A stretch of 64,000 nt of DNA from Ancylostoma caninum (lineage: Eukaryota > Nematoda > Chromadorea > Rhabditida > Ancylostomatidae). Below are positions 35,401-47,100 of this stretch, piece by piece. A program made the translations under genes and the position numbers. Location: assembly GCA_037903475.1 (NCBI GenBank), contig JBAJFG010000047.1:3696001-3760000 (forward strand). The letters run 5' to 3'. The notes beneath the pieces were generated by a model, which was given only the letters and a program-made list of their open reading frames with translations, did not search any database and was not told where the DNA came from. Within the stretch, counting starts at the first letter, position 1. Each line of letters begins with the position of its first letter.

Positions 35401-38400
35401 GTTGAAGCCATTCTGAAAGACCACCTACTTTGGTTATGTGATCCAAGATCTCGTGCGGATACGCCAGAATTCGACGCAGGTTGAGCGTGCCTTTCAAAGC
35501 CAATCGCCATCATTAATTGTGTAATGGGGGAAACACTACTTAGAACTTCGAAATTGGAAGTTTTCAAGCCTAATAAGTTGCAGTTCCCCACCTAAACACT
35601 GAAAAAAAAAACCGAAAACAGCCCTAGCAGACATTTTTACCATGTCTTTGCGAAAGAAGTCATGTCTGCTTCCTTACAACTACTATGTATTTTCAGAGTT
35701 CATTCGTGTGGATATCTCATTATGGTACTCATATAAGAACAAAAACTGATTTTACACTTGTAAAATTGTTTAATCCTCGCTGCAAATGCTTCCAGAGACA
35801 TGGGGTTACTTTTGGAGAAACTATTTCAGCGAAACTGTAGATGCCCACTGCGATTTCTTCAGCCTTTTATCACCGGTGATAGCAGGATTCATAGAATGCG
35901 GTGGTAGATTCTGTTCATGGGTGAGTGAAAAATACCATATTGGGAACAGTACCGCCAACTCGGATTCTAACGTTAGATATGAAATCTTTTGGTGAGTCTC
36001 CGTAGTTCTGGACCACACTTTAGTATAGCCCTTTTCGCTGTGGAGGACATCTTAAGAGACAGAGAGGAAAAAAAACGAAGAGAAGTGCGCTGTATTTGGA
36101 AAGATATTCGAGGAAAGGAGCAATAAGCACAAATACTTCACTCTTATTGCTCAAGAAGCAGAATATACCCGCTTCTCAAGTTCTCATATGTTGTTCCATA
36201 GCCCGCTTCAGTGAGAAAGATATAGCGCGTTCCATCGGGGAACATACAGGGTGGCCGAAAAGTATGGGCGTCAGAAAAAACGATATTTTTCTTTTATTAG
36301 CTACAATTACTTTTTCCTTATTATCATAAATGATACACAACAAGATGAAAAATTTGTATCACAGAAAATTTTCAAAGTGGCCCCCCTTGGCTTTGATGCA
36401 GGCTTTCAATCTTGTCTTCACGGAAACCACTGTGCGCCGGAGGTAGTCCTCACCAATTTCTGACCAGGCTTGTTCCAGTTCGCGCCGAGCTCAACTTTCG
36501 TGGTATTCTTATTCTTCAGTTTCTCCTCCAAGAGCCCCCACACGGAGAAATCCATGGGGTTTAAATCTGGGCTGCAGGATGGCCACTGATTCTTGTTGAG
36601 AAATCCGGGAAAATTCTCCTCCAGGTAGGCAATGGTGGTTTCAGCGCCGTGAGCCGGTGCCCAGTCTTGCTGAAGAATCATATTGGGGTTTTTCTGTTTC
36701 CAGGGGACAAGCACTTTCCTAAGAATCTCATCTTGGTAGAACTTGGCGTCGATTCTAACGTTTTGGTCGATGAAAACAAGAGGCGTCTTCGATTTTGAGG
36801 TTATTCCTCCCCAAACCATCACGCCACGGGGAAACAACGACTTCGTTACAATCCTCCTTTCCGAAGAGTACCGCTGACTCGGACTGATGAGTTGACGATC
36901 GTTTTGAGAGTTCTGCGCAACTTCAATGGGAAAAATTTTCTCATCTGTCCATAGCACATCTTCGATGCGGCGCACCTCGAAGATTTTCAACAACTCTTTA
37001 CATTTCTCAAGCCGCTTTGCTTTGGCGAAGTCGGTTAGCTTCTGTCCCTTGAACAGGCGATAGCTTCGAAGTTCCAGCTCCTTCTTGACAATAAGTTGAA
37101 CTGACGAACGAGCAACACTCAGACTTTTTGCCATCTTTTCAAGCTGACTCCATCATTTCGGTCGATCCTCTTTTTAATGATCCCTCGTACCCTCCTTGTG
37201 TTCACCGTTCGAGGACGCCCCGGTTTTCGCTTCATGTTGACATCTCTTACGTCTCTCATTGGTTTGATTATCTTCTGCACGGTTCGCAAAGGAGTATTTA
37301 ATTTTCTTGAAATCGCTGCAGTTGACTCTCCAGACTGCGCGAGGCGTACGATGGATTCGCGATGCGGGCACATCCGCATGACTTCAGAAAACGAAGTAAA
37401 TGGTAGGTCAAAAGAAAGAGGCTTTGATAAGGTGCCAAACATGTGTAGAATTAAGACGCGGTGAAACTTGCAAAAGAAGAAACAAAAGCGTCAAATGAGG
37501 CGCCCATACTTTTCGGCCACCCTGTAGTTGTGAAGATGTTAGAGAAAGAGAGAAAGCGAGAAATAGTGCCGTATTCAGAGAGGCGGGCGAGAAATGCAGA
37601 CCATAGGCACAAATACTTGAGTATCGTCGTTTTTAAAACAGACTATAGCTGAAATCCATCAGAGAAAAACGGCACGCACAAGCGTGTGGAAATTGAAGAA
37701 TGTGACGTAAAAAGTAAAAAAGTAACGATGTACATAAATAGTCAACCATCAGCGCGTTTGAAACAGGCTACGACAAAGCGCTAGATTAGCAGAATCGTAT
37801 TTACATCATGGCGTTATTAGCAAATGCAGCGATCCCTTCAGTGTGAATGCTACAACGTCAATGGTAGCTAAGCAGATCCGGTTTACCGATACATTGATGG
37901 AATCTCACTCATTTGTATAACACCTCAATTTGGTGGCAGTTCATCGAATCGAATCGATAGAAAAGTTGAAATAGTCGATGAAATTTACCAAAGCATCTTT
38001 ACCGACCTTCGCATTACCCTTCCCAATGACAGCAATGTACGAAGGTGAAGGAGCATCCAATGAATGGTCGACTTGTCTCGTATGACAAGCTTTTGGAATC
38101 ATCAGACTACTTGGCTGTTGATATGAAGTCTAAAGTGAAGAGAATTACACAGAATAAAATGTAGATAATTGTGAACAGTTATTTGAATTTTTCAGTGGAC
38201 ACAACAACAACTTGTTCTCTTCCAATATGCAGCGCTCTAATCCAGCCTATTAACCGGAATATATTGAAATCACACACCATATCAGCTGATTCGCGAGCAA
38301 ATACATGAATTAAAGGACGATGCCCGAAGTGAAATAGGCAGTATTGCACAGTAACAACTGCAGAAAAAGTTGCCTGAAGAATGAAGAATATCAGTTAAAG

Positions 38401-40870
38401 ACTAATTGTTGGAAGCTAGTGGAAAAGAGCGTTAAGAAACAGCCACCTTTATGAAGGACGTACAGAGCTTAGATTTACCGCTCCTGAGAGGCAATTTGAG
38501 GCTGAAAATACTTGTTCCGCTAGTTGTATAAACAATGGAGAAGTTTCAGCTGTATTTGCTCATTCTGACGCAAATCCTGTTAGGCAATATAGTTTCATTG
38601 CATGAACACTATTGGTAAGCATTATTTTAGAATAGAACTGAAATCCATCAATAGGTAGGGAAGGGTTGAATAGCTAGGTGGAAATAGAGTAAAATAGCCG
38701 TAAGAAAACTTGTTTCTACGACCAGAATGCTGCAAAAACAATGCTACTAACATAGTCAAACAGGTTCCCTTAATCCTGCCTATGTCCAAAAATGAAAAAA
38801 AAATGCATATCATGCGATTTTGTTGGGGAACTAATTACAAGTATATGGGAAGTGTCCTCAATTTTACTGCCACAGAAAAATTATAGTGGAAGAGAGGTGT
38901 ACAGCCGTCTCATGCTAATTTACCGCATGCACGCCAGGCACGGTTGATGTAAGCCTGACCATTGTAAACGAAGCGAAATTCCAGTAGAGAACAACGCAGT
39001 TGAAAGCAGACACAGCTATCGGTTCAAACTAAAGTTTGCAACGGAGTACCTCGGACAGCAAAAATATTTTGTTAGGATGGACTCATGATTCTCCACTAAT
39101 TGCCAACACGCATGCTGTTCCTGCTCCAGTTTGGCTTTCCAGTCCTGAAACATGCACAATTTCTTAGCTATTCAGCCAAGTAACAATTAAAAGAGATCTA
39201 CAAAAAAAAATTCCTCCACTCACGTAAAATTCTCCTTCTGACGCGAACGTCGCATTCCCAGGTGCAAAGCGGGGTTTTCTATGTTTCGTGATGCAATGCG
39301 CATTCAGTCCTTCTTGGTCTTGAACAAGGACCCTGCATCCAGGACAATGATATCCCATGATGCTTCCGGTGGTCTGGAATACAATAGGCTCGCGGAACAA
39401 ACCCTGACACACTATCCGCTGGTTATCTAGTTGCATTGATCAACTAACGGTTGTTAGAGAAGAATAAATGATGAGATCTCTGCTGATATAAACCGGTGGC
39501 ACCTCGATAGGATTCTGCCTTAGACCGAACCCAGAATTCAATTTTGAAATTTATCAGCTTTCTTGTTACAGCGGTGAAAAAATCCAAAGTAACTTTGTAC
39601 AAAAAAGTCTCGAGTTAACGGAGCAAATAGATTCGTCTGATTTTTATGGAGCAGCCTCTCCGCAGTGGCAATCCGAACGGATATCCAGCCGATCACTGCC
39701 GACTGGCTTTTTTTTAAAGAGCAAGCTGTCAACATTCTCCGCATAGCGCCGTCTGCAGGGATGGAGCGGTCGCGTTCTAGACACCCATCGTCTTTGCTCT
39801 TTTCACCATCGAAGGTCCTCCCATTAGTACTCTAAGACCTGTGACGACAAAGAAAGCAAGAACCACTCTCTGCTAATTATGCCACTAAGGTGAAACTTTT
39901 CTAGTCTAGACCGAGTAATTTCAAGAAGAATCCGCTTAATTATCTTAAGATTTCATTAGAAAAGCTTTCTCGACTTTCCGGAATTCTAGAGAATCACTCC
40001 AGAACTCATTGGATAATCACAAGAAATCTCTGGCAAATTTCACGAATTCTTCCGCAAGTCACCCGAATTTCGAAGAAAATTGCGTATTTTCCCAGAATTT
40101 TTGGGAATGATTGAGAAGTCTCCAGAGAGTTCTAGAGGACTATGTTCTCTTCCGTACCAACCCTGAGCTTTCTTCTATGAATGATCGATTTCCTCATGCG
40201 AAAATTCTCTAAATATCGCCGGGATCCATGGTGTCCACTATACTTGCACATTTTCGAAAAAATTTCGAATATTCGAATGATATTCGAAATCACCAGTGGT
40301 TCTGTGCTCCAACCAAATCTATTTGCTTCAGATCTTTTTTAGAAATTCTGAAATTGCGAGGAATTCTGAATTCTCTGGAGAAGTCTGGAGAATCGCTCAA
40401 GAAAAACTGCATATTTTCTCCAAACTCCTGAATCCTCTTCCACTTAGCACATTTCAGCTCGGAAAGAAAAATTCCCTTGGGTGCTATGTGTGGCATCTTT
40501 GATGCTCCGCATATTCTCCTCGAAGAGTATAGCAGCTAGCATCAACATCGCCCAGTCGACTACAATCAACATTTATGTAAAATGAAATCACGGTAACGGC
40601 GGGAACATTGGGTGCTATACTCCTCGAGAAGTGTACCCGCAGCCTAAGGGGGACCAAGAGATCAGACCCACATTCACAACTAACAAGCCTCACCTTAGAT
40701 GCGTTCTTAGCGTTTCCTTTTTTGCTTTTCTTCTTTTGAATAGCAATTGCCGCAAAAACCTCAGTGGCGTTCTCTTCTTTGTTTCCCTTCTTCCGTTTTC
40801 CCCGTATGTTAGATGAACTGCAGGATGGGCTCACAATACTATGAACTGCATCATCAGAAGATGTTCGCAT
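32464..40870 (-). CDS. Two-module C2H2 plus FAR1/WRKY-GCM1-like zinc-finger protein, paralogue 1 (522 aa)
   Basis: Exons: 40694-40870, 39224-39373, 39050-39144, 38447-38501, 38278-38373, 38003-38129, 34875-35053, 34697-34797, 33500-33554, 33335-33427, 32984-33106, 32788-32841, 32464-32727; 1569 nt, in phase throughout. A Lys-rich N-terminal exon (KKKSKKGNAKNASK) suggests nuclear localisation. Each of two modules has a C2H2 finger (YHCPGCRVLVQDQEGLNAHC; C-x2-C-x12-H-x4-H), FAxEx(E/D)FY leading to a W-K helix, then YFCC...LCTSFIK...VTVQYC.FHFGH. Those Cys and His spacings resemble the FAR1/WRKY-GCM1 zinc fold of MULE transposases, which is inference. The C-terminus is DDWTGILNTALSDPSL...ASNRDLKN. 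Likely a nuclear DNA-binding protein; target unknown. The third intron of note (35054-38002) carries a Tc1/mariner-superfamily insertion. Confidence 0.87.
33983..34556 (-). pseudogene. Truncated D-x32-D Tc1/mariner-family transposon
   Basis: The left end TACAGGGTGGTCCACATAAA is a TIR of the same type as the element at 36247. The minus strand then reads in pieces the C-terminal catalytic region, FQQDWAPAHGARKTMEYC and VWPLNSPDLNPL, with stops after it. It is cut off at its 5' side near 34556. It lies in the intron of paralogue 1 between 33554 and 34697. Confidence 0.75.
36221..37647 (+). mobile_element. MITE interrupted by a Tc1/mariner-family transposon
   Basis: The left part (36221-36246, TATAGCGCGTTCCATCGGGG) and right part (37525-37647, GTTGTGAAGATGTTAGAG... 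to AAACAGACTATA) join to give the same MITE as 31574-31719. The break falls at a TA, duplicated on either side of the inserted element. Confidence 0.75.
36247..37524 (-). mobile_element. Tc1/mariner-superfamily transposon, D-x32-D catalytic spacing, two frameshifts
   Basis: 1278 bp with 24-bp perfect inverted termini starting CAGGGTGGCCGAAAAGTATG and TA on each side. The minus strand encodes a paired-type HTH N-terminus (HRESIVRLAQSGESTAAIS, KPGRPRTVNTRRVRGIIKKR), then the catalytic domain with LWTDEKIFPIE, LQQDWAPAHG and CSPDLNPMDFSVWG. The second and third Asp are separated by 32 residues. A one-base deletion in an A-run near 37125 and another shift near 36485, just before the expected C-terminus (IKAKGGHFENF), disable it. 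It is otherwise full length, so a young inactive copy; it sits in an intron of the zinc-finger paralogue 1. Confidence 0.92.
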
Positions 40871-40883
40871 TGGTCCTTTCTAT

Positions 40884-40889
40884 CTGAAG
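40884..40889 (-). promoter_or_regulatory. Putative SL trans-splice acceptor of zinc-finger paralogue 1
   Basis: CTTCAG on the minus strand, leaving a 13-nt leader before the ATG at 40870. Paralogue 2 has the same site at the same distance (54838-54843), with a similar leader. Confidence 0.55.
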
Positions 40890-41301
40890 CATGAGCATCA
40901 TCATATTCATTTTGAAATATGAAGAATTATGTGCATGTATTAGCAAAATACACATATAAAGGATCCACTACGGCGCTGCAAAACCTGCTTTCTGGCACTC
41001 TGACTGTCTGTGCATCCGCATTTCCGTCTCTGTTCTCATTATCAATCGATTCTGTAGTGTAGTGCACGGGAGCGGTTCCGTATCAATGGAGTCCATCATA
41101 GAAAGTGTGAATATAGTAGCACTGATCCGAGCATTAGACAAGCAACCGAACAAAGAAGAGTCTGTCAAGAAAGCTGTGGATATACAGGGTGGGCCAAAAA
41201 TACGGTAACAAAGAAAAGAGCAATCAGATGAGGATTTTCAGAGGGATTTGGAACAATGCTGCATGATTTATGCTAATCAACTCCCAACGAATATAATACA
41301 A

Positions 41302-41467
41302 GAAAATATCCAGAAACATCTTCCATCTTCCAGGAATCAGACTCGACGACATCAAATGAAGTCGTAGGCCTCGGCGCGCAACTGGAAAATATCCAGAAAC
41401 ATCCTCCATCTTCCAGGAATCAGACCCGACAACATCAAATGAAGTCGTAGGCCTCGGCGCGCAACTG
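41302..41467. repeat. Tandem duplication, 2 x 83 bp
   Basis: Two head-to-tail copies starting GAAAATATCCAGAAACATC and ending GGCGCGCAACTG differ at only a few positions. It lies next to a lone Tc1-like end (TACAGGGTGGGCCAAAAATA, from 41183). No coding content recognised. Confidence 0.9.
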
Positions 41468-41687
41468 GTTGGGCAAAAAGTTGTTTCCTATTTTTGGAGT
41501 TCTTAGAGATTCTCCTGAGGGGTTTTTAGCAAGCCTGTGCCTAAGGTACCGTGGAAACCTATATACCAGCACACTTGACGGAGTTCTGTGCAATTCAGTG
41601 ACCATTCGACAGAACCAGTAGGTCCTAAAATATATTGCTCTCCCAATTCTGAACCGGACGAAAGCTGACTTTGTGAGTACTGTCCAG

Positions 41688-41970
41688 CAGTGGCGGACGC
41701 AGAAAGTGGGCGGGAGGGGGGGCGTGGGAAGAAAAGTGGGGTCTCCGCCGTTTTGGGGACCCAGACGGAAAATAAAATTAATAATAATATTAATTATAAT
41801 AATAAACAATAAATAAAAAATATATTAAAAATAATAATAAAAATAAACAATTAAAAATAAACTAACACAAGATTTTTATTTGTATTGTAAAGTAATTTCG
41901 AAAATTTGGCGACCCATTCTCGGGGGGGGGGCCGCCCCCCCCCCGCCCCCCCCCCCTGCGTCCGCCACTG
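41688..41970 (+). mobile_element. hAT-type MITE with perfect 8-bp target duplication
   Basis: 283 bp with termini CAGTGGCGGACGCAG and its exact complement, flanked by CTGTCCAG at 41680-41687 and 41971-41978. The interior has GGGTCTCCGCCGTTTTGGGG, a long AT-rich stretch and opposing G and C runs. An 8-bp duplication with CAGTGG ends is typical of hAT. No transposase. Confidence 0.93.
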
Positions 41971-42484
41971 CTGTCCAGGTATAACGGCCGAAGACCTCCT
42001 TCCAACTAAATACGACTTCAAGACAGAACGTGCTCGTTTTAAAGCAAAACACATCTTGTTACCATATTTATGGCCCAGCTTATATGTACTTCGGACCGAA
42101 TAACGTATTCTAACAAAAAATCCGAATTCGATTATTCTAGAAAAGGCCGTTTTCGAATTTACTCGAAATTCAATTCGATTTCGTCTCGAATAATGGAATA
42201 ATTTCGAATAATCGGAAAAATTATGTGTTCGCAAGGTTCTTCTCTCCTAGCCTCCAGATATCGTAATATTATCGAGTAGTGCGCAATGATGTACAACTTT
42301 TCAAATGTCAATCAGTCAGCGATTCGGTTCTTGCCCGCCGTCCATGTCATTGTTGGAATGAGACAGTTAGAGATATCTTCAAGGGCATCATTCCGCCCAA
42401 CTTTCCTACGGGAACTTTCAAATGCATATAAGATTGCAATGCAATCATCATGATCCAAAGTTCGTGTTTTCCTATCCTAACCAC

Positions 42485-42758
42485 CAGTGGCGGACGCAGA
42501 AAGTGGGCGGGAGGGGGGGGGGGGGCGTGGGAAAAAAAGTGGGGTCTCCGCCGTTTTGGGGACCCAGACGGAAAATAAAATTAATAAAAACCTTAATTAT
42601 AATGATAAATAATTAATAAAAATTATATTAAAAATAATAATAAAAATAAACTAATAAAAATAAGATAGTACAAAATTTTTATATGTGTTGTGAAGTAATT
42701 TCAAAAATTTGCCGATCCATACTTGGGGGGCGTCCCCCCCCCCCTGCGTCCGCCACTG
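42485..42758 (+). mobile_element. hAT-type MITE with perfect 8-bp target duplication
   Basis: 274 bp, same family and orientation as 41688-41970, flanked by CTAACCAC at 42477-42484 and 42759-42766. The termini are intact. Confidence 0.93.
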
Positions 42759-42766
42759 CTAACCAC

Positions 42767-44110
42767 CAATCACTTTAAGAATTCTTAAGTCTTTGCAAGT
42801 TGTACCAGTTCCGAAGTAGTCAAATTGTTCAAATAAGGAAATAAATCCGAAACTGAATTTGAAATTCACTCGAACATTCGGAGTTTGGAAAACCGAACAA
42901 ATTCAAAAGTTTGCAAGAAAGTAAAAATCGAATAAACTCGATTATTCGAGTATTCCGAAGTATAAAGATGGAAATAAACACATTTGGTTCACAAATTCAA
43001 ATAAGTCCCGAAAAAAAAACAGCAGCAGAAAAAAATGTCGCACAGAGGGCACGCGACATGCTAATCATGACTGGTTCCAATAATTTGCATTAATCTAACT
43101 CTAGAGACAAATTCGACAAATTGTCCAAGATTTCAGACTGTCTACAACACTCCTGTAGAAAGAGCATGGATAAAGCCAGTACATCTTACATCTCATTCAC
43201 TAATAAGATAACAGCGATTATTTGCTTTCAAAGATATATTTTCTTCAAAGCATTAAAACAGAATAGCATAAGGAAAATGAGCGCTATTGGGAGGGTAATT
43301 GCGGGAAATGGATGAAAAAAAATTGGATATCAAAAAGTTGGATACTAAAAAAATGATGCCAGGAAATTAAACACATCTGGTTCTTTCATGGAGCACAGCC
43401 TCAAACGTTCCAATAGAACAAACTTTTCCTCAAACTTTAACAAGTATCAAGTTATCAGTAACGGATGAATAGGGAAGGGCAGGGGGAGGGAGAGGTGTGA
43501 GGGCGACGTCGTCGGCAGATTCTTCAAAACCACACTTCAAAAAAAAAATAGAAAAAGGTTGCGTTGGCTTAGTTCTATTCTCTTGTTTGAACCGAATTCT
43601 TGAATTTCTGGGGTGAGTAACCTAAAAACGGAATGATTTTCATTTAAGGCCACGCCCTTTTCCTGCCTTCCCCCCTCTACCCTTGAGAAAAATTATCTAT
43701 ATGCCCCACTATGACTTATTTTAGCTAGCGTAATGGAACGAGAATAAGAAGAGGGAAAAATTGAAAAGACAGAGTTGAAACAAAACAAATGAGACCAAAT
43801 GAGATAGATGGTAGGAAACTCAACAAAAATCCGAAAAAAAATAAAAACCTGTACGAACATCACCGGCTAAACTTCAAGATTCAAGAGGAAGAAAAAGCGA
43901 AATATTACCTATTCTTCATGATCAGGCACGGTAAATGTTCAAAATAAAATAAAGTGAGTGATAATGTGCCAAGTGCGAAATGAATTGCTTGCATTGACTT
44001 TGGAAGCAAATTTCTCAAAAATCGGCTACAAAGGCAATCTCACGTATATATAGCAAAGATGAAGAATACTCTGCAATAGATGAGAGTCCCATAGTCAAAA
44101 GAAACAATCT
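42767..44110. other. 3' flank of zinc-finger paralogue 2
   Basis: No gene. From about 43090 to 43530 the sequence is alignable with the 3' flank of paralogue 1 (31850-32220), for example around TTCTTTCATG and AATAGAACAA, so it belongs to the duplicated segment. 42840-42960 is rich in TTCGAA-type short palindromes. Confidence 0.5.
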
Positions 44111-47100
44111 CTAACCCTGCTTTGATTTCATCATGGCTATAACATTCTTCAGCTCTCTATTACTGGCCACCAAGCACTGAAGCAGCATTTTGTACTGAAT
44201 CGAAAGTGATGGATCTGATAAGGCCGTATTCAGAATTTCCGCCCAGTTATCTTGTGTCTCTGGCACATGCACCTTCGCGGCAGTAGTGTAGGAGGCGGTT
44301 TTGGTCTGGTTTGAGGTAGGAGGTGGAGATGGAAGAACAATGGGGATATCGACTTCTCTTTTTATCCGAACTGACTGAAATGGTACTGTACAAGGTTGGA
44401 AACGGGACTAATTCGAGGAGGTACTAGAATGGACCTGTTTCAAGCTCTCTGTTGATGACGAACTAGGCGAATTGTGGTCATTGCCAACCTAAACAGCGAT
44501 GGAGACTGAGACAACTCGTGCCACTACTTCAGCACTAATCCAAGTATGTAAGTCAAGTGAAAATGATGGATTAACTTCTGACACCTTTCTGGCAGAGAAA
44601 CATGAAGAATAGCTACCCGTTCGCGTTTACTTACCTCTTTTTCGACTTTCTTAGTGACAAAAACGTAGGAAGGTGAAGGTAACTCCGAAGAGTGGTCATC
44701 TTGCCCTGGATCAGGATTTTCTGGGATCGGTAGAGTAAGTGGCTGTTGACAAGACATCTAAACAGAAGATTTTATTTCATCAACATATTCTTCCTACGAA
44801 TAATGGGAAGTCTTCATAATTGTACTACATCTACGCAAATGTGTTATTGCGAAACTAACATGCTCAATGACAGTAGCGCCTGCGACAGTCGTCTGGAAAA
44901 CAGCAGTGCTTATGATTTTACTTCACTGTTGAAAATAACAATTTTAAATGTAAGAGCACACCGCTTTATCAGCAGAATCCACAATTTCTCTCAGAGGGCA
45001 ATGGCCGATATGGAAGGTACAGTATTGTACCACAACTTCTCCACAGAAGGTGGCCTGAATACACAACTATATACGAAGAAGGGCACATATTCCGGAAGAG
45101 ACTGTGGGGAAATAATTCAAAAAACAGTCACCTTTAGAAAAGAAGAGCACAGAGCAGGTCTACCTCTTTTAAGTGACGTCTCGCGACTGAAAGTGTTTCT
45201 TTGACATAACCGTTTGCACTAAGAAACATGATGAAATGAGGAACATAATATGTAGTTGCGCTACATATCAAACCAGTGACGGGCTCAGAAAGTGGGCGGG
45301 GCGGGGGGAGGTGGCCGTGGGGAGGGGTCTCCGCCGCTTTGGGACCCAGATGGAAAATAAAATGAATAAAAAAATTATTATAATAGTCAATAATAAAACT
45401 ATTCTAAAAAAAGTGGCGAAAATAAACAGTTGAAAATAAACTAATCCAATGTATATTATAGAAACCTGTAGGAGGAACTGTCCCAATTTTTGCAGTGCTT
45501 ACTCCTCTCCATCTCTAGCAACCATATCATGGTGAGATCGAGGCAGCTATTCCTACAGGACCATGCAACCATGCATATCTTCGTGGTGAAAATAAAGCCA
45601 TTGGCCAAAAATTTCACAATTCCTCTTCTCAAATCGCCAGTTTTCTATACGTTGTTCGAGAAAGTAAATGCTCTACTCTTCGAAATGGGTTCGATGGCTT
45701 TGAAACTTTCAATTTTTGGCAACAATATTCTAAAATCATGTCAGGAATAAGATAAAAATATACCTGCTGCAGAAGAAATACTTCGTTACGACATTACCAC
45801 AGTAACGAGTCTTTCCCAAACGCCAACATGTGTTCTGTTCCTTTTCCAATTTTTCCTTCCACTGCTTAAACATTATGCTGTGCAATTTTCGATGACACGG
45901 TCACGAGCATAAAGCGGAACACAAATTGCATTGCACTCACGTAAAAGTCGTTTTCTGTTGCGAAAGTCTCACTTCTGGCCTCGTAGCACTGTCCATGTTG
46001 TGAACTGCAATGCTCATTCATCTCCACCTGATCATGGACGCGAAATCCACACTGTGAACATCGATAGCTTCCAATGTTTCCCGAATTCTTCTGTGCAGGG
46101 ACACTGGCAATCTGTTCCAAAAGCAAAGTGATAGAAATATGTTCAGTAATAGAAACTGATAGCATGTATGGAGGGCGCGCGTTTGAGCTCAGGCAAAAAA
46201 GGGGCGTGGCTGACGGTGTCCTGCGGGTACAGTGCCTTCGATCCGGATCTTCCTCCTTCCGCACCGCCTTAGATCATACGTGGCATCCTGCTGGCTGCAT
46301 TCTCGCAGCCAACCGGGTGAGTATCGATCGCCAGCAGGACGCCACGTGTGATCTAAGGCGGTGCGGAAGGAGGAAGATCCGGATCGAAGGCACTGTACGC
46401 ACGCAGCGCGCCGCCGCTAAGTGACAGCCGTGAAGGCTCATGCAGATGGGTTAAATTCTCAAATAGTAATTCTCAAAACTCTCCAAAATTTTCTCATAGA
46501 AGGCTACTTGCTGTGCTAGTCGCGGAGTCGGTGTCCATCTTGTATATCCACAGGGCAACATTGGCCACGCCCCATTTCTGGCTGAGTCCAAACACCCCCG
46601 CCAGCATGTATAACAGGTAGAGGTTTAACATAACCATCCTGCAAAGTTTTGAACTGATTATGTGTATATATAAAAGTGAAAGTTTGTTTGTTTGTGTTTG
46701 TGTGTATTTGTTTGTGTGTATGCTCCGAACATAAATCGCAGACGATGAACCAATCGAGACCAAATTTTGCATGATGGTTCCCTATTTTTTACCCAGGACT
46801 GTCGAGTGGTTTATCGATTATGTCGGTTTTATCGATTTTTCACTATTTTCGTCCAAGCGCCGGTGAGGACATGCCTATTAAGGTTCTTCAATAAGCTGAG
46901 CACGAACGTGGCAACCATCTTGGATGATGGTATTGATTTATTGATTTTATGAGTTTTTCACAAAGTTTGCTGAAGGTGAGGATATGCCCACTGGAGTTTT
47001 CGAATAAGCTGGAATCGATTATGATCAGCTTTTTGAACGACGCTATCGATTTATTGATTTTATCGATTTTGACAGTCTTTGCTCAGGGATCGGTGATGAC

